DNA of 64,000 nt from Gemmatimonadota bacterium. Its GTDB lineage: Bacteria > Gemmatimonadota > Gemmatimonadetes > Longimicrobiales > Gaopeijiaceae. The position numbers and the translations under genes are program-made. Shown here in pieces: positions 1-7,980 of the stretch. The notes under the pieces are model-generated. The model searched no databases. It saw only the letters and a program-made list of their open reading frames with translations, and had not been told where the DNA came from. Each line of letters opens with the position of its first letter. Within the stretch, counting starts at the first letter, position 1. The stretch covers positions 230,001 to 294,000 of the forward strand of contig JAWKQN010000005.1 of the NCBI GenBank assembly GCA_041390125.1, given 5' to 3'.

Positions 1-80
1 ACGTACCTGTATGGTACGTCGCAGGGAGGCCCCCGGAGCCGGACGACCTCCTGCGCCCGGATCAACACCCCGTCACATGT

Positions 81-198
81 GGTTGGTGGCGATGGCGTGG
101 GGGCCACACCCGTTCCCATCCCGAACACGGCCGTTAAGCCCCACAGCGCGGATGGTACTGCCGAGGCAGCTCGGTGGGAGAGTACGACGCCGCCAGCC
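81..198 (+). rRNA. rrf: 5S ribosomal RNA
   Basis: About 118 nt with the hallmark 5S sequence (cccgttcccatcccgaacac, then ccgttaagc). The 5' end (81-91) pairs along its whole length with 188-198, forming helix I, which sets both ends. A terminator-like hairpin follows directly, so this is probably the last gene of an rRNA operon whose 16S and 23S genes lie left of the window. Bases 1-80 would be the 23S-5S spacer. They hold a small inverted repeat (1-7 with 13-19) but no other gene I recognise. Confidence 0.95.
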
Positions 199-210
199 TC
201 ATCTCCGAAA

Positions 211-250
211 CGCCCCGCCCGGGTTCGCCCGCGGCGGGGCGCTTCCTTTT
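211..250 (+). terminator. Rho-independent terminator of the rRNA operon
   Basis: A GC-only stem (cgccccgcc at 211-219 with ggcggggcg at 233-241) is followed by a T-rich tail (cttcctttt). It sits 12 bases after the 5S rRNA, as expected for the end of an rRNA transcript. From here to 444 I see no gene. Confidence 0.85.
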
Positions 251-444
251 CCCATCCCCACACCCCCCACGGCCCGCGCCGCGTTGCGACCGCCGTGGCG
301 CCGGCCACACCGGAGTTGCCGCGGTGGGCTCGCTGCCCCGAAGTTGAGCGCCTTCCCGGCGCTGGCGCAGAGCCCGCCCAAGGACGTGTCACGACCGGCG
401 ACAGCCGGCTCGTTCCCCTCGTGCGTATCCAGGAGAGGCGCTGC

Positions 445-870
445 ATGCCCAAGCCGATCGCTGCCCTGGGGGCGCTGGTGGCGGAGCTGGTGGAGGGTCT
501 GGAGGATGGGACCCTCGCGCCCGGCTTCACCCGGCCCCTCCGACGGGGCAGTGCCGAAGGGGAGATCTCCATCGTCCCGAACCCGCGGGACCCGAGCGTC
601 CCGCTCCTGCTGATCACGCTCGAGATCATGGCCGTGCCTCCGGACGGTCGGGGTGCCTTCTTCCGACGTCTGCTCGAGTTGAACGGCACGCTGTTCGGTC
701 GGGCCAGCTTCTGGGTCGGTGGGGATGACCGGGTGCGGTTGGTGGCCGGTCGCCCGATGGAGGACCTCGATCCCTCCGAGCTCGTCGACCTGGTGCTGTG
801 GACCTCCGAGCAGGCGGACCAGTTCGACGACCTGCTCGTGGACGAGTTCGGTGGCGAGGCGCGCCGATGA
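445..870 (+). CDS. YbjN/CesT-like small protein
   Basis: A 141-residue acidic protein without signal peptide or membrane segment. The pattern of short strands and amphipathic helices (LLLITLEIMAV, then a leucine-rich helix, a strand around FWVGGDD and an acidic C-terminal helix) resembles the YbjN / type III chaperone-like fold. The exact role is unknown. The start is the ATG at 445 behind AGGAG (431-435); the longer open frame upstream has no comparable site. The stop overlaps the next start (ATGA), so the two genes are probably translationally coupled. The assignment rests on sequence pattern only. Confidence 0.75.
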   Translation: MPKPIAALGALVAELVEGLEDGTLAPGFTRPLRRGSAEGEISIVPNPRDPSVPLLLITLEIMAVPPDGRGAFFRRLLELNGTLFGRASFWVGGDDRVRLVAGRPMEDLDPSELVDLVLWTSEQADQFDDLLVDEFGGEARR

Positions 871-1931
871 GCGGCCCGCGGCGCGAACGATCGCACGACA
901 TGGCGAACCGCAGCTCCCTGCTGCGCCTGGCGCTGTACTACGCTGCGCTCCTGGGTCTGCTCGTCGTCCTCGCGCGCGCCGCACCGTCGGTGTGGTCGGC
1001 CAATTCGCTCGAGCGTCTGCGCGATCTCACGGCTCCCGAAGCCTCCGCCGACGTCACGGTCGGTCTGGACCTCTTCACGGTCTTCCTGTCCGTGGTCTCG
1101 TCGCTGCTCATCATGCTCCCGGTCGCGTGGACCTACATCCTCATCAAGCGCCGAGGGGACTACGACCAATCGGTCGTGCACACCCTCCTGGTCCTGCCGG
1201 TGGCGGTGACCGGGATCGTGCTGATCGTCCAGAACTCGCTCGCGCTCGCGTTCAGCCTGGCCGGCATCGTGGCGGCCGTGCGCTTCCGCACCACCCTCAA
1301 GGACGTCAAGGACGGCGTCTACGTCTTCCTCGCCATCGGGGTGGGCCTGGCGTGTGGCGTCCAGGCGATCGGGGTGGCCGCGGTGGTCTCGGTGGTCTTC
1401 AACGCCATCAACCTCGTGCTCTGGGCGCAGGACTTCGGGAACATCTACGCCGACAGTGCGCGTCGCACGCGTGCGCTCAACCTGGGCGAGACGCTGGCGG
1501 GGCCCGGTTCGGGGAAGAGCGCGGTCAGCATCGGCGACCGACGCCTCCTCGAGGCCCTGACGCCACGCGACCTGCGTGACGTCGCCGAGCGGATCGCCCG
1601 CATGCAGGGTCATCTGGACGCAGAAGCGTCCTCGCAGAAGGAGAAGCGGCGCTACTCCGTCCTGATCGTGCAGGCCAAAGCGGTGGGCATCACGCAGCGC
1701 CTCGTGGAGACGCTCCTCGAGCGCATGTGCTTCCGCTGGCGCCTGGCGGAGATCGTCCCGGGAGACGCCTCGACGTCGGTGCTCGAGTACCTGGTCCGGC
1801 TGAGGGAGGAGTACACCCCGGGCGAGCTGCTGGACGCCATCCGTGCCGACGGCGGAACGCATGTCCTCGCAGCCGAGATCCGCTCGCTCTCCGGCCTCAA
1901 GACCCGCCGCCCGGACGCCGACGACGACTGA
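867..1931 (+). CDS. DUF4956 family membrane protein
   Basis: A 354-residue inner-membrane protein. A hydrophobic segment lies near the N-terminus (about 20-40), followed by several more (about 70-90, 110-150 and 160-195). Between them is the characteristic stretch GIVAAVRFRTTLKD, and a soluble C-terminal domain follows from about 230. This matches DUF4956. The function is unknown; in other bacteria such genes are often near VTC-type polyphosphate polymerase or CotH-like genes, and a CotH-like gene lies 1.7 kb downstream here. The start overlaps the stop of the YbjN-like gene. Confidence 0.85.
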   Translation: MSGPRRERSHDMANRSSLLRLALYYAALLGLLVVLARAAPSVWSANSLERLRDLTAPEASADVTVGLDLFTVFLSVVSSLLIMLPVAWTYILIKRRGDYDQSVVHTLLVLPVAVTGIVLIVQNSLALAFSLAGIVAAVRFRTTLKDVKDGVYVFLAIGVGLACGVQAIGVAAVVSVVFNAINLVLWAQDFGNIYADSARRTRALNLGETLAGPGSGKSAVSIGDRRLLEALTPRDLRDVAERIARMQGHLDAEASSQKEKRRYSVLIVQAKAVGITQRLVETLLERMCFRWRLAEIVPGDASTSVLEYLVRLREEYTPGELLDAIRADGGTHVLAAEIRSLSGLKTRRPDADDD

Positions 1932-1936
1932 GGACG

Positions 1937-3442
1937 TCAGCGCGCGCCCGGTGCCCCACCGAGCGCGGCGGAGTCCCTGGGGGCGGAAGGTCTCCGGCCC
2001 AGGAGCGGGCCCCCGTCCAACCCGTCCGGGACCGCCACACCCATCCACGTGGCCAAGGTCGGCGCCACGTCGACCGCGGAGGCAGCCGTCGGCTCCAGCC
2101 CGGGGTCCAACCCCGCTCCCCACAGGACGAAGGGCACGTGCCGGTCGTAGTGGTACGGGGATCCGTGCTGGGTGCCACGGGGCCAGCCCCAGTCGAGCGT
2201 GCCTTCGGTCAGGCGGTACCCCACCCCGTAGCGCTCGAGGGTGCTGCCGTACCGGCCGGGGAAGATCGCGTTGCGCTCCAGCACCGCGAACGTGTCCGGG
2301 GTCGGCGTCTCGCGGGGCCAGGCCCCGCCGATCCAGTCCAGCGCGCGCAGGGTGTCGACCAGGGCGGACACGGGCTCGGAGCCGCCCTGGAGGGCGCCGC
2401 GCACGCCGTCGGAGAAGCGTCGCTGGTCGTCCAGGTCGAGACGCCGGCCGGGGAGGCCCTGGGAGGCCCGCCACTCCGGTGCGTCGAGCACACCGTGGTC
2501 GGACGTGAGCGCCACCAGGAGGCGCCCGTCCGGGACCGCGCTCTCGAGGAAGCCCAGGAACGCGCCGAGGGCCGCATCGAGGCGCAGGAGGTTGTCCAGC
2601 TGCTCCTGGGAGAGCGGCCCGAAGGCGTGCCCGACGCGGTCCGTCTGCGAGAGCCCCACGGCCAGGTAATCCAACCGGTCCCCGCCGCCGAGCTGCAGCT
2701 CCTCGACCGCCGCGCGGGCCACCGCCAGCGTGGCCAGGTCCAGGTCCGGCGTCCGTGCCAGCCAGAGGCCCGGCGAGGAGCCCTCGACGTCGCGCCGGTG
2801 CGGGAATGTCGTGTGCACCCCATCCCCCTCCCAGGCGGCCGCGTCCGGCCGGGCGCGCTCCACCACGCCCGCCGGGACGGTGGATTCCCACACCGAGTCG
2901 GCCAGCAGCGGGGGCAGCACCCGGGACTGGACGCGGTCGAGCCAGCCGGGATCCCGAGCGGCATACCATGCGGAGGTGACGAAGCGGGCCACGCGCGCAT
3001 CGTACCAGTAGACGAAGCCGGTCGCCCGCCCGGCCAGGAGCACCGCCGCGCGATCCTTCCCGGCCACCGAGGCGATCCGGGCGTCGGGGTCGACCTGGCG
3101 GATCCAATCGGCCAGACCGGGCTGAAGGAGCCGCTCGGGAGAGCCCCCGGCGTACTCCGGTGCGCTCACGAGCGGGGCTTCGCCGTCGACGATGTTCTCC
3201 ACCGTGCGCCACCCGGTCGAGTCCCGTTCCAGCCAGCCGTTCGCGACGATCCCGTGCCGCGACGGGTGCGTCCCGGTGGAGAGGCTCGCGTGTCCGGGCG
3301 CGGTCTCCGTCACCGCATGGTCGTGCGTGAGGTTGGTCCACGAGCGGCCCTCGTCGCGCAGCCGCCGGAAGCCGCCGGTCCACAGGTCGTCATACCGCTC
3401 CAACAGCCGGTAGGGCAGCTGGTCCACGACGATCAGCACCAT
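1937..3442 (-). CDS. PafA-type alkaline phosphatase / phosphodiesterase lipoprotein
   Basis: Alkaline phosphatase superfamily enzyme that likely hydrolyses phosphate esters outside the cytoplasm. Visible are the metal ligand Asp in MVLIVVDQ, the catalytic-Thr segment TETAPGHASLSTG, HPSRHGI, the metal site SDHGVLD and a C-terminal YDRHVPFVLWG. The first in-frame canonical start is the ATG at 3442, giving 501 residues. However, the open frame continues upstream and encodes a clear lipoprotein signal (basic residues, then ALLLALSAAAC) with no ATG, GTG or TTG before it. The real start probably lies near 3559, perhaps a mutated or non-canonical codon such as ACG. The stop is 5 bases from that of the convergent DUF4956 gene. 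Confidence 0.85.
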   Translation of the reverse strand: MVLIVVDQLPYRLLERYDDLWTGGFRRLRDEGRSWTNLTHDHAVTETAPGHASLSTGTHPSRHGIVANGWLERDSTGWRTVENIVDGEAPLVSAPEYAGGSPERLLQPGLADWIRQVDPDARIASVAGKDRAAVLLAGRATGFVYWYDARVARFVTSAWYAARDPGWLDRVQSRVLPPLLADSVWESTVPAGVVERARPDAAAWEGDGVHTTFPHRRDVEGSSPGLWLARTPDLDLATLAVARAAVEELQLGGGDRLDYLAVGLSQTDRVGHAFGPLSQEQLDNLLRLDAALGAFLGFLESAVPDGRLLVALTSDHGVLDAPEWRASQGLPGRRLDLDDQRRFSDGVRGALQGGSEPVSALVDTLRALDWIGGAWPRETPTPDTFAVLERNAIFPGRYGSTLERYGVGYRLTEGTLDWGWPRGTQHGSPYHYDRHVPFVLWGAGLDPGLEPTAASAVDVAPTLATWMGVAVPDGLDGGPLLGRRPSAPRDSAALGGAPGAR

Positions 3443-3640
3443 CAGCCCGGGATCCGGTTGCGGCAGCCGCGGGGAGGGTGTGCCTGCGGTGCCGGGTCCC
3501 CCGCAGGCAGCGGCCGAGAGGGCCAGGAGGAGCGCGGCGGTTCCGGTGCGCCGTCGCGTCGGATGACGCCGCGCTGGAGCGCCGGGTGTTCGCGTCCTAG
3601 GTTCCCCGGTCGGATATGCCCCGGCCTCGGGAGGAGGACG

Positions 3641-4663
3641 ATGATCGGAAGGGCGTGCGCGCTGTTGCTGCTGACGGCCCTGCCGGCCGCCGCCCAGGCG
3701 CCGGCGGCCCCGGCCGCACCGTTGTTCGCGGAGGACGAGCCGCTCGTGATGCGGCTGGTGCTGGACGTCGACGCGATCTCCGGTGACCGGAGCGAAGACG
3801 CGCCCGAGCGGCCGGGCCTGCTGTTCCTCGAAGCCACCGGTCACACGCTGCCCGTGGATCTGCGCACCCGAGGGAACTTCCGCCTGCGCCGCTCCACGTG
3901 CGGTTTCCCGCCGCTGCGCCTGGATCTGCCGCGCAGCCAGCTCGCAGGCACCGTCTTCGAGGGGCAGGACAAGCTCAAGCTGGTCAGCTTCTGCCGGGAC
4001 GAGAACGACTCCGAGCAGGACGTCCTGGAGGAGTATCTCGCCTACCGCGTGCACACCCTCGTGAGCCCCTGGGCCCTGCGTGTGCGGTTGGTGCGCATGA
4101 CCTACGCCGACCTCCGCGGTCGCGAGGATCCGGTGACCCGGTACGGCTTCCTGATCGAGGACGAAGAGGCTGCGGCGCAGCGCCTCGGTGGCACCCTCCA
4201 GAAGACCCCCTTGTTCGATCCCACGGGCTACGTGCCGCGGGCCCAGGTGCTGACCTCGCTCTTCCAGTTCATGATCGGCAACACGGACTGGTCGATCGTC
4301 GAATTCCACAACGCGCACCTGCTGCATCTGGCGGACGGCAGCTTCGTGCCGCTCGTCTACGACTTCGACTTCAGCGGGCTGGTCGACGCGCCGTACGCCG
4401 TGGTCAATCCGACGCTGGGGATCGAGAGCGTGCGCGAGCGCGCCTACCGGGGGTTCTGCGTGGAAGGGATGGACTACCTCCCCGTCTTCGCCGAGTTGTT
4501 GGCCCGCGAAGCCGATGTGCTCGCCCTGGTGGACGCGGTTCCGGGCCTCAGTCGGCGCAACCAGGGTCGAGCGCGCGACTATCTCGCATCGTTCTTCGAG
4601 ATGCTCCGCTCCGAAGGCCGGAGGGACCGCTACATCGTGCGGTCCTGCCGCTCCGTCAACTGA
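3641..4663 (+). CDS. CotH-like conserved secreted protein
   Basis: 340 residues with an N-terminal signal peptide (cleavage probably after PAAAQA, about 20). The body follows the layout of CotH-type proteins: LRTRGNFRLRR, a KLKLVS strand, an LEEYLAYR helix, VRLVRMTY and YGFLIEDEE, then GNTDWS..HNAHLL and VYDFDFSG. The last two could be kinase-fold catalytic and metal-binding segments. CotH proteins are atypical secreted kinases; whether this one is active is unknown. GAGGAGG precedes the ATG by a few bases. The 3' end overlaps thiE on the other strand by 8 bases. It may functionally pair with the nearby DUF4956 gene, which is an inference. Confidence 0.75.
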   Translation: MIGRACALLLLTALPAAAQAPAAPAAPLFAEDEPLVMRLVLDVDAISGDRSEDAPERPGLLFLEATGHTLPVDLRTRGNFRLRRSTCGFPPLRLDLPRSQLAGTVFEGQDKLKLVSFCRDENDSEQDVLEEYLAYRVHTLVSPWALRVRLVRMTYADLRGREDPVTRYGFLIEDEEAAAQRLGGTLQKTPLFDPTGYVPRAQVLTSLFQFMIGNTDWSIVEFHNAHLLHLADGSFVPLVYDFDFSGLVDAPYAVVNPTLGIESVRERAYRGFCVEGMDYLPVFAELLAREADVLALVDAVPGLSRRNQGRARDYLASFFEMLRSEGRRDRYIVRSCRSVN

Positions 4664-5303
4664 CATCGCACGTCGCCAGCGCGGCCGCGCCCTCCAGCAG
4701 CGCCCGCGTCGCCGCGCCCGGGTCCGGCGCGGACATGACGGCCCCGAGCACCGCGATCCCCGCCGCACCACACCCGGCGAGCGCTGCCACGTTGTGCGTG
4801 TCGATGCCGCCGATGGCGACGACCGGGATGCCTGCCGCCCGCGCGACCGCACGGACCCGGTCCGGCCCCACCGCCGCGCCCGCGTCCGCCTTGCTATGCG
4901 TCGGGAAGATGGTGCCGCACCCGATGTAGCTGGCTCCTTCGGATGCAGCCGCGCGGGCGCGGTCCGGGTCGTCCGTGGAGTATCCGAGCACGAATCCCTC
5001 CGGAGCCAGCGCGCGCGCCGCGGGGAGCGGGAGGTCCTCCGGACCCAGGTGCGCACCGTCGGCGCCGGAGGCCAGAGCCACGTCCAACCGGTCGTTGACG
5101 AGGAACAGCGCTCCGTACTCCGCCGTCAGGGCACGCAGCCGGCGGGCGCTCTCCATCAGCGTGCGCGCCGATGCGCTCTTGTCGCGAAGCTGTACGGCAG
5201 GGGCGCCCGCAGCCAACGCGCGTTCGACGACCCACTCGACGGCCCGCCCTCCGGCGGCGCTCCGGTCGGTGAGGACCATCAGGCGCAAACGATCGGGGAT
5301 CAC
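4656..5303 (-). CDS. thiE: Thiamine-phosphate synthase
   Basis: 215 residues with the TIM-barrel pattern of ThiE: LRLMVLTDR at the N-terminus, QLRDK (strand 2), LVNDRLDVALASGADGAHLG, and YIGCGTIFPTHSK followed by AIGGI. The enzyme joins the hydroxymethylpyrimidine diphosphate and thiazole phosphate halves of thiamine phosphate in the cytoplasm. The start is a GTG whose last two bases belong to the mltG stop (GTGA), so translation is likely coupled to mltG. It is the last gene of a ruvX-mltG-thiE run. No other thiamine genes are in the window. Confidence 0.92.
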   Translation of the reverse strand: MIPDRLRLMVLTDRSAAGGRAVEWVVERALAAGAPAVQLRDKSASARTLMESARRLRALTAEYGALFLVNDRLDVALASGADGAHLGPEDLPLPAARALAPEGFVLGYSTDDPDRARAAASEGASYIGCGTIFPTHSKADAGAAVGPDRVRAVARAAGIPVVAIGGIDTHNVAALAGCGAAGIAVLGAVMSAPDPGAATRALLEGAAALATCDVS

Positions 5304-6292
5304 GAGGGCCTGCGCTCGCGGAACGCACGCTGGGCCTCGGCCTTGGCGCGGTTGTGCTCCGACAACGTGCGCGTGAAGGTGTGGTATCCGTCCGGCCGGG
5401 CCACGAAGAAGAGGTAGGGCTCCTGCGCCGGGTGGAGGGCGGCGTCGAGCGCGGCTTCTCCCGGCGCGCCGATGGGCCCCGGCGGGAGGCCGGCCTGCCG
5501 GTAGGTGTTGTAGGGGTGGTCGGCCACCGAATCGATCGCGGCGTACAGCAGGCGTGCCCGAGGCCCGCCGAGCGCGTAGAGGACCGTGGGATCGGCCTCC
5601 AGCCTCCACCCGCGCTCCAGACGATTGTGATAGACGGAGGCGATGCTCGGCATCTCGTCGGGGCGGCGTGCCTCGGCCTGGACGATCGACGCCAGCGTGA
5701 CCAGCTCGCGCTCGCTCATCTCCAAGGCTGCGAGGCGCGCGCGCCGCTCCGGCGTCCAGAAGGCGCGGTAGCGGTCCGTCATGGCGTCCAGCACCGCGCG
5801 GACCGGCGTTCCGGCCGCGAAGCGATACGTGTCCGGGAAGAGGTAGCCCTCGAGGCCAGGGCCCGGCACTTCGTACACGGACTCCACATCCGCAGCGCGG
5901 AACGCCTGCTGCACCGAGTCCTCCGAAGCCTCGCTCAGCGCCGCGACGCGCGGAGCGATCTGTCGAAGCGTGAACCCTTCCGGGATGGTCATGGCGACGG
6001 TCATCACCCGACCGGCCACCATGTCGTCCAGGATGCGCGCCCAGCCGTCCCCGGTGCGGAATGCGTATCGGCCCGAGCGGACCTGGCTCTCGGCGCCCCG
6101 CACCCGGGCGTAGACGCGGAACAGCAGCGGTTGGTCCACCAGACCGCGCGCGGAGAGCGAGTCCACGACCGCCACGAACGGGGAGCCCGCGGGAACGGTG
6201 ACCTCCACGGCGGCGCCCTGGCCCTCCGTACGGCACCCGGTCGCGGGCAGCACGCTCAACAACAGGGACGCCAGGACCAGCCGGCGGTTCAA
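5300..6292 (-). CDS. mltG: Endolytic murein transglycosylase MltG
   Basis: 330 residues. The N-terminal signal ends in PATGC, so it looks like a lipoprotein rather than the usual membrane-anchored form. The YceG domain follows, with EGYLFPDTY, ASIVQAEA (the Glu corresponds to the catalytic one), PSIASVYHNRL and a C-terminal PYLFFV. MltG cleaves nascent glycan strands and sets their length. The start is a TTG overlapping the ruvX stop (TTGA); its own stop overlaps the thiE GTG. The ruvX-mltG neighbourhood is common in bacteria. Confidence 0.93.
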   Translation of the reverse strand: MNRRLVLASLLLSVLPATGCRTEGQGAAVEVTVPAGSPFVAVVDSLSARGLVDQPLLFRVYARVRGAESQVRSGRYAFRTGDGWARILDDMVAGRVMTVAMTIPEGFTLRQIAPRVAALSEASEDSVQQAFRAADVESVYEVPGPGLEGYLFPDTYRFAAGTPVRAVLDAMTDRYRAFWTPERRARLAALEMSERELVTLASIVQAEARRPDEMPSIASVYHNRLERGWRLEADPTVLYALGGPRARLLYAAIDSVADHPYNTYRQAGLPPGPIGAPGEAALDAALHPAQEPYLFFVARPDGYHTFTRTLSEHNRAKAEAQRAFRERRPS

Positions 6293-6717
6293 CGGTCGCC
6301 TCCGTCCAGGGGCGTGCGGTCCAACCAGAGCTGCAGGATCAGCGCGGCGGCGGCCGCGTCCACCCGGGTGCGGTCCTCCCGCTTTCCCCGCGGCAGACCG
6401 GAGCTGCGGATCGCGCGCTCCGCGCGCACCGACGTCAACCGCTCGTCCTGGAAGTGGAGCGGAATCCCGAGACGGCGGACGAGGGTCACGCCGAACGCCC
6501 GCACCTCCTGGGTCCATTCCGTCTCCTCGCCGTCGAGATCCAGCGGCAGTCCCAACACGAGCCCGGCCGCCTCCTGCTCGCGGGCGATGCGCTCCAGGTC
6601 GGCCAGGGGGGGGCGCTTGCCGGCCCGGCGTACCAGCGTGGTGAGCGGCGACGCCAGGCGGCCGGTGGGGTCGCTGACCGCCACCCCTACCCGCCGTTCC
6701 CCGAAGTCGATCCCCAG
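6289..6717 (-). CDS. ruvX: Putative pre-16S rRNA nuclease YqgF/RuvX
   Basis: RNase H-fold protein that matures the 5' end of 16S rRNA. Conserved parts are GIDFGERRVGVAVSD, GLPLDLDGEET, DERLTSVRAE and a C-terminal DAAAAALILQ helix. The first canonical in-frame start, GTG at 6684, would remove the catalytic GIDFG segment. The coding frame must therefore begin earlier, yet no ATG, GTG or TTG exists for well over 100 bases upstream. I place the start at CTG 6717 (CTG GGG ATC GAC), giving 142 residues, the usual family length. A sequencing error is an alternative. The 3' end overlaps mltG. Confidence 0.88.
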   Translation of the reverse strand: MGIDFGERRVGVAVSDPTGRLASPLTTLVRRAGKRPPLADLERIAREQEAAGLVLGLPLDLDGEETEWTQEVRAFGVTLVRRLGIPLHFQDERLTSVRAERAIRSSGLPRGKREDRTRVDAAAAALILQLWLDRTPLDGGDR

Positions 6718-6947
6718 GAAGCGCCCGGATGGGCGGGTGGCTCCAGGATGAGGCGCGGTGGGCGGCGCGATGGTGGGCTCCGGGACCGGGGCGGGGCGGG
6801 CGCCCCCGAGGCGCCTCGTTCTGGATTATCTTAGGAGGAACGCTCTGCACAAGTGGGGGCCTTCGCGGCTCGGCCCGGCGCTCGCGCGTCGGTGACCGTT
6901 CCTACGGAGCACCCCCAAGGCTTCTCCGCATCTCCTTGGAGGCTTCG

Positions 6948-7196
6948 ATGGACGATCACGACGGCACGGAGCGGGTCCTCCCATTCCTCGCGGGTCTCGT
7001 GCTGGGTGCGGCGATCGGCGCCGGCGTCGCGCTCCTGACCGCACCCCAGCCGGGGACGCGGACGCGCAAACGGATCCGCCGTGCGGCGCACACCCTGAAG
7101 GACGGCGCCGTCGACCGCTGGGACGACCTGGCCGACGACATGAAGCAGCGGGTGGACGATACGGTGCGGGCGGCGCGCAAGCGACTGCCCACCTGA
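6948..7196 (+). CDS. YtxH-domain small membrane protein
   Basis: 82 residues. One hydrophobic, Gly/Ala-rich transmembrane helix (about residues 10-32, FLAGLVLGAAIGAGVALL) ends in the TAPQPGT motif typical of YtxH proteins. A basic amphipathic helix follows (RKRIRRAAHTLKDGAVDRW and so on). Such proteins are often stress-related, but the function is unknown. GGAGG (6938-6942) precedes the ATG by 5 bases. The stop lies 2 bases from that of the convergent TPR gene. Confidence 0.85.
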   Translation: MDDHDGTERVLPFLAGLVLGAAIGAGVALLTAPQPGTRTRKRIRRAAHTLKDGAVDRWDDLADDMKQRVDDTVRAARKRLPT

Positions 7197-7198
7197 CG

Positions 7199-7978
7199 TC
7201 AACGCATCTCGCCCAGGAGACGCTCGGCGCGATCCCGATGTTGCGGGTCCGTGGCTTCGGAGTCGGGAAGCGCGAGGATGCGCTCCAGCTCGCGACGGGC
7301 CTCGTCGCTCCGGCCCACCTCGTGGTAGACGCGCGCCAGCTCCAGGCCGTGGATGAGCGCCCAGGGCTCGGCCCGGACGGACGCCTCCAGGTGGGCCACG
7401 GCCTCCTCCCAGGAGGCCTGCGAGAACGTGTCACCCCCGAGCAGGCTCCGGGCCAGGAAGCGCGTGAGGCGGTTGGCCCGGAGCACTTCGGCGTGCCATT
7501 GCCCCAGGACGTGTTGGGCCACGCCGTTGGTCGGCTCGACCTCCACCACGGCCGTGGCCAGCCGGTAGATCTCGTTGGCCATCTGCACCCGCGTGCGGGC
7601 GCCCTGGTCGAGGGCGTGCCGCCCCAGCGCGGCCGCCAGCCACGCGCGGCCTTCCGTCCCTTCCGGTCGGACGGCCACGGCCCGGCGGCCCAGCTCCACG
7701 GCCGTGGCGAAGCCGCGCGCGCGCGCTTCACCCTCGGCCAGCATCGCCGACGAGACGGCCTCGCGGGCCGCGCGCCAGAGCAGGGCGTAGGTGCCCGGTT
7801 CGACGTCGAGCCCGCGGGAGAGGATGGCCAGCGCCGAGTCGGGACGATGGGGGCGGCGGTAGGCCTCCGCGGCCGTGATCCAGCCGTCGGCGTCCTGCGC
7901 GCCGACGCCGGCGGGCAGGAGGATCAGGCCCAGCAGGGGCAGGGCGGGCCACAGGCCCCTTCGACGCGGATGCGGCAC
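7199..7978 (-). CDS. Secreted TPR-repeat protein
   Basis: 259 residues. A signal peptide (RRRGLWPALPLLGLILLPAGVGAQ, about 1-28) is followed by several helical-hairpin repeats of TPR type, for example DSALAILSRGLDVEPG, AVELGRRAVAVRPEG and AVAHLEASVRAEPWA. The layout resembles the RMD1-like TPR proteins common in Gemmatimonadota and Bacteroidota. The partner is unknown. The start is a GTG. Only two bases separate it from the GTG of the divergent thymidine phosphorylase, so at least one of the two starts may really lie further in. Confidence 0.8.
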   Translation of the reverse strand: MPHPRRRGLWPALPLLGLILLPAGVGAQDADGWITAAEAYRRPHRPDSALAILSRGLDVEPGTYALLWRAAREAVSSAMLAEGEARARGFATAVELGRRAVAVRPEGTEGRAWLAAALGRHALDQGARTRVQMANEIYRLATAVVEVEPTNGVAQHVLGQWHAEVLRANRLTRFLARSLLGGDTFSQASWEEAVAHLEASVRAEPWALIHGLELARVYHEVGRSDEARRELERILALPDSEATDPQHRDRAERLLGEMR

Positions 7979-7980
7979 GC

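Noticed and set aside
1..80. Possible tRNA or 23S 3' end
   Set aside because: Only a short inverted repeat was seen; no tRNA cloverleaf or clear rRNA helix could be recognised.
1727..4663. Very long plus-strand open frame opposite the phosphatase gene
   Set aside because: It is an antisense shadow in GC-rich DNA: the sequence is Arg/Pro/Gly-rich without motifs, while the minus strand encodes a clear phosphatase. Only the part from 3641 is a real gene.
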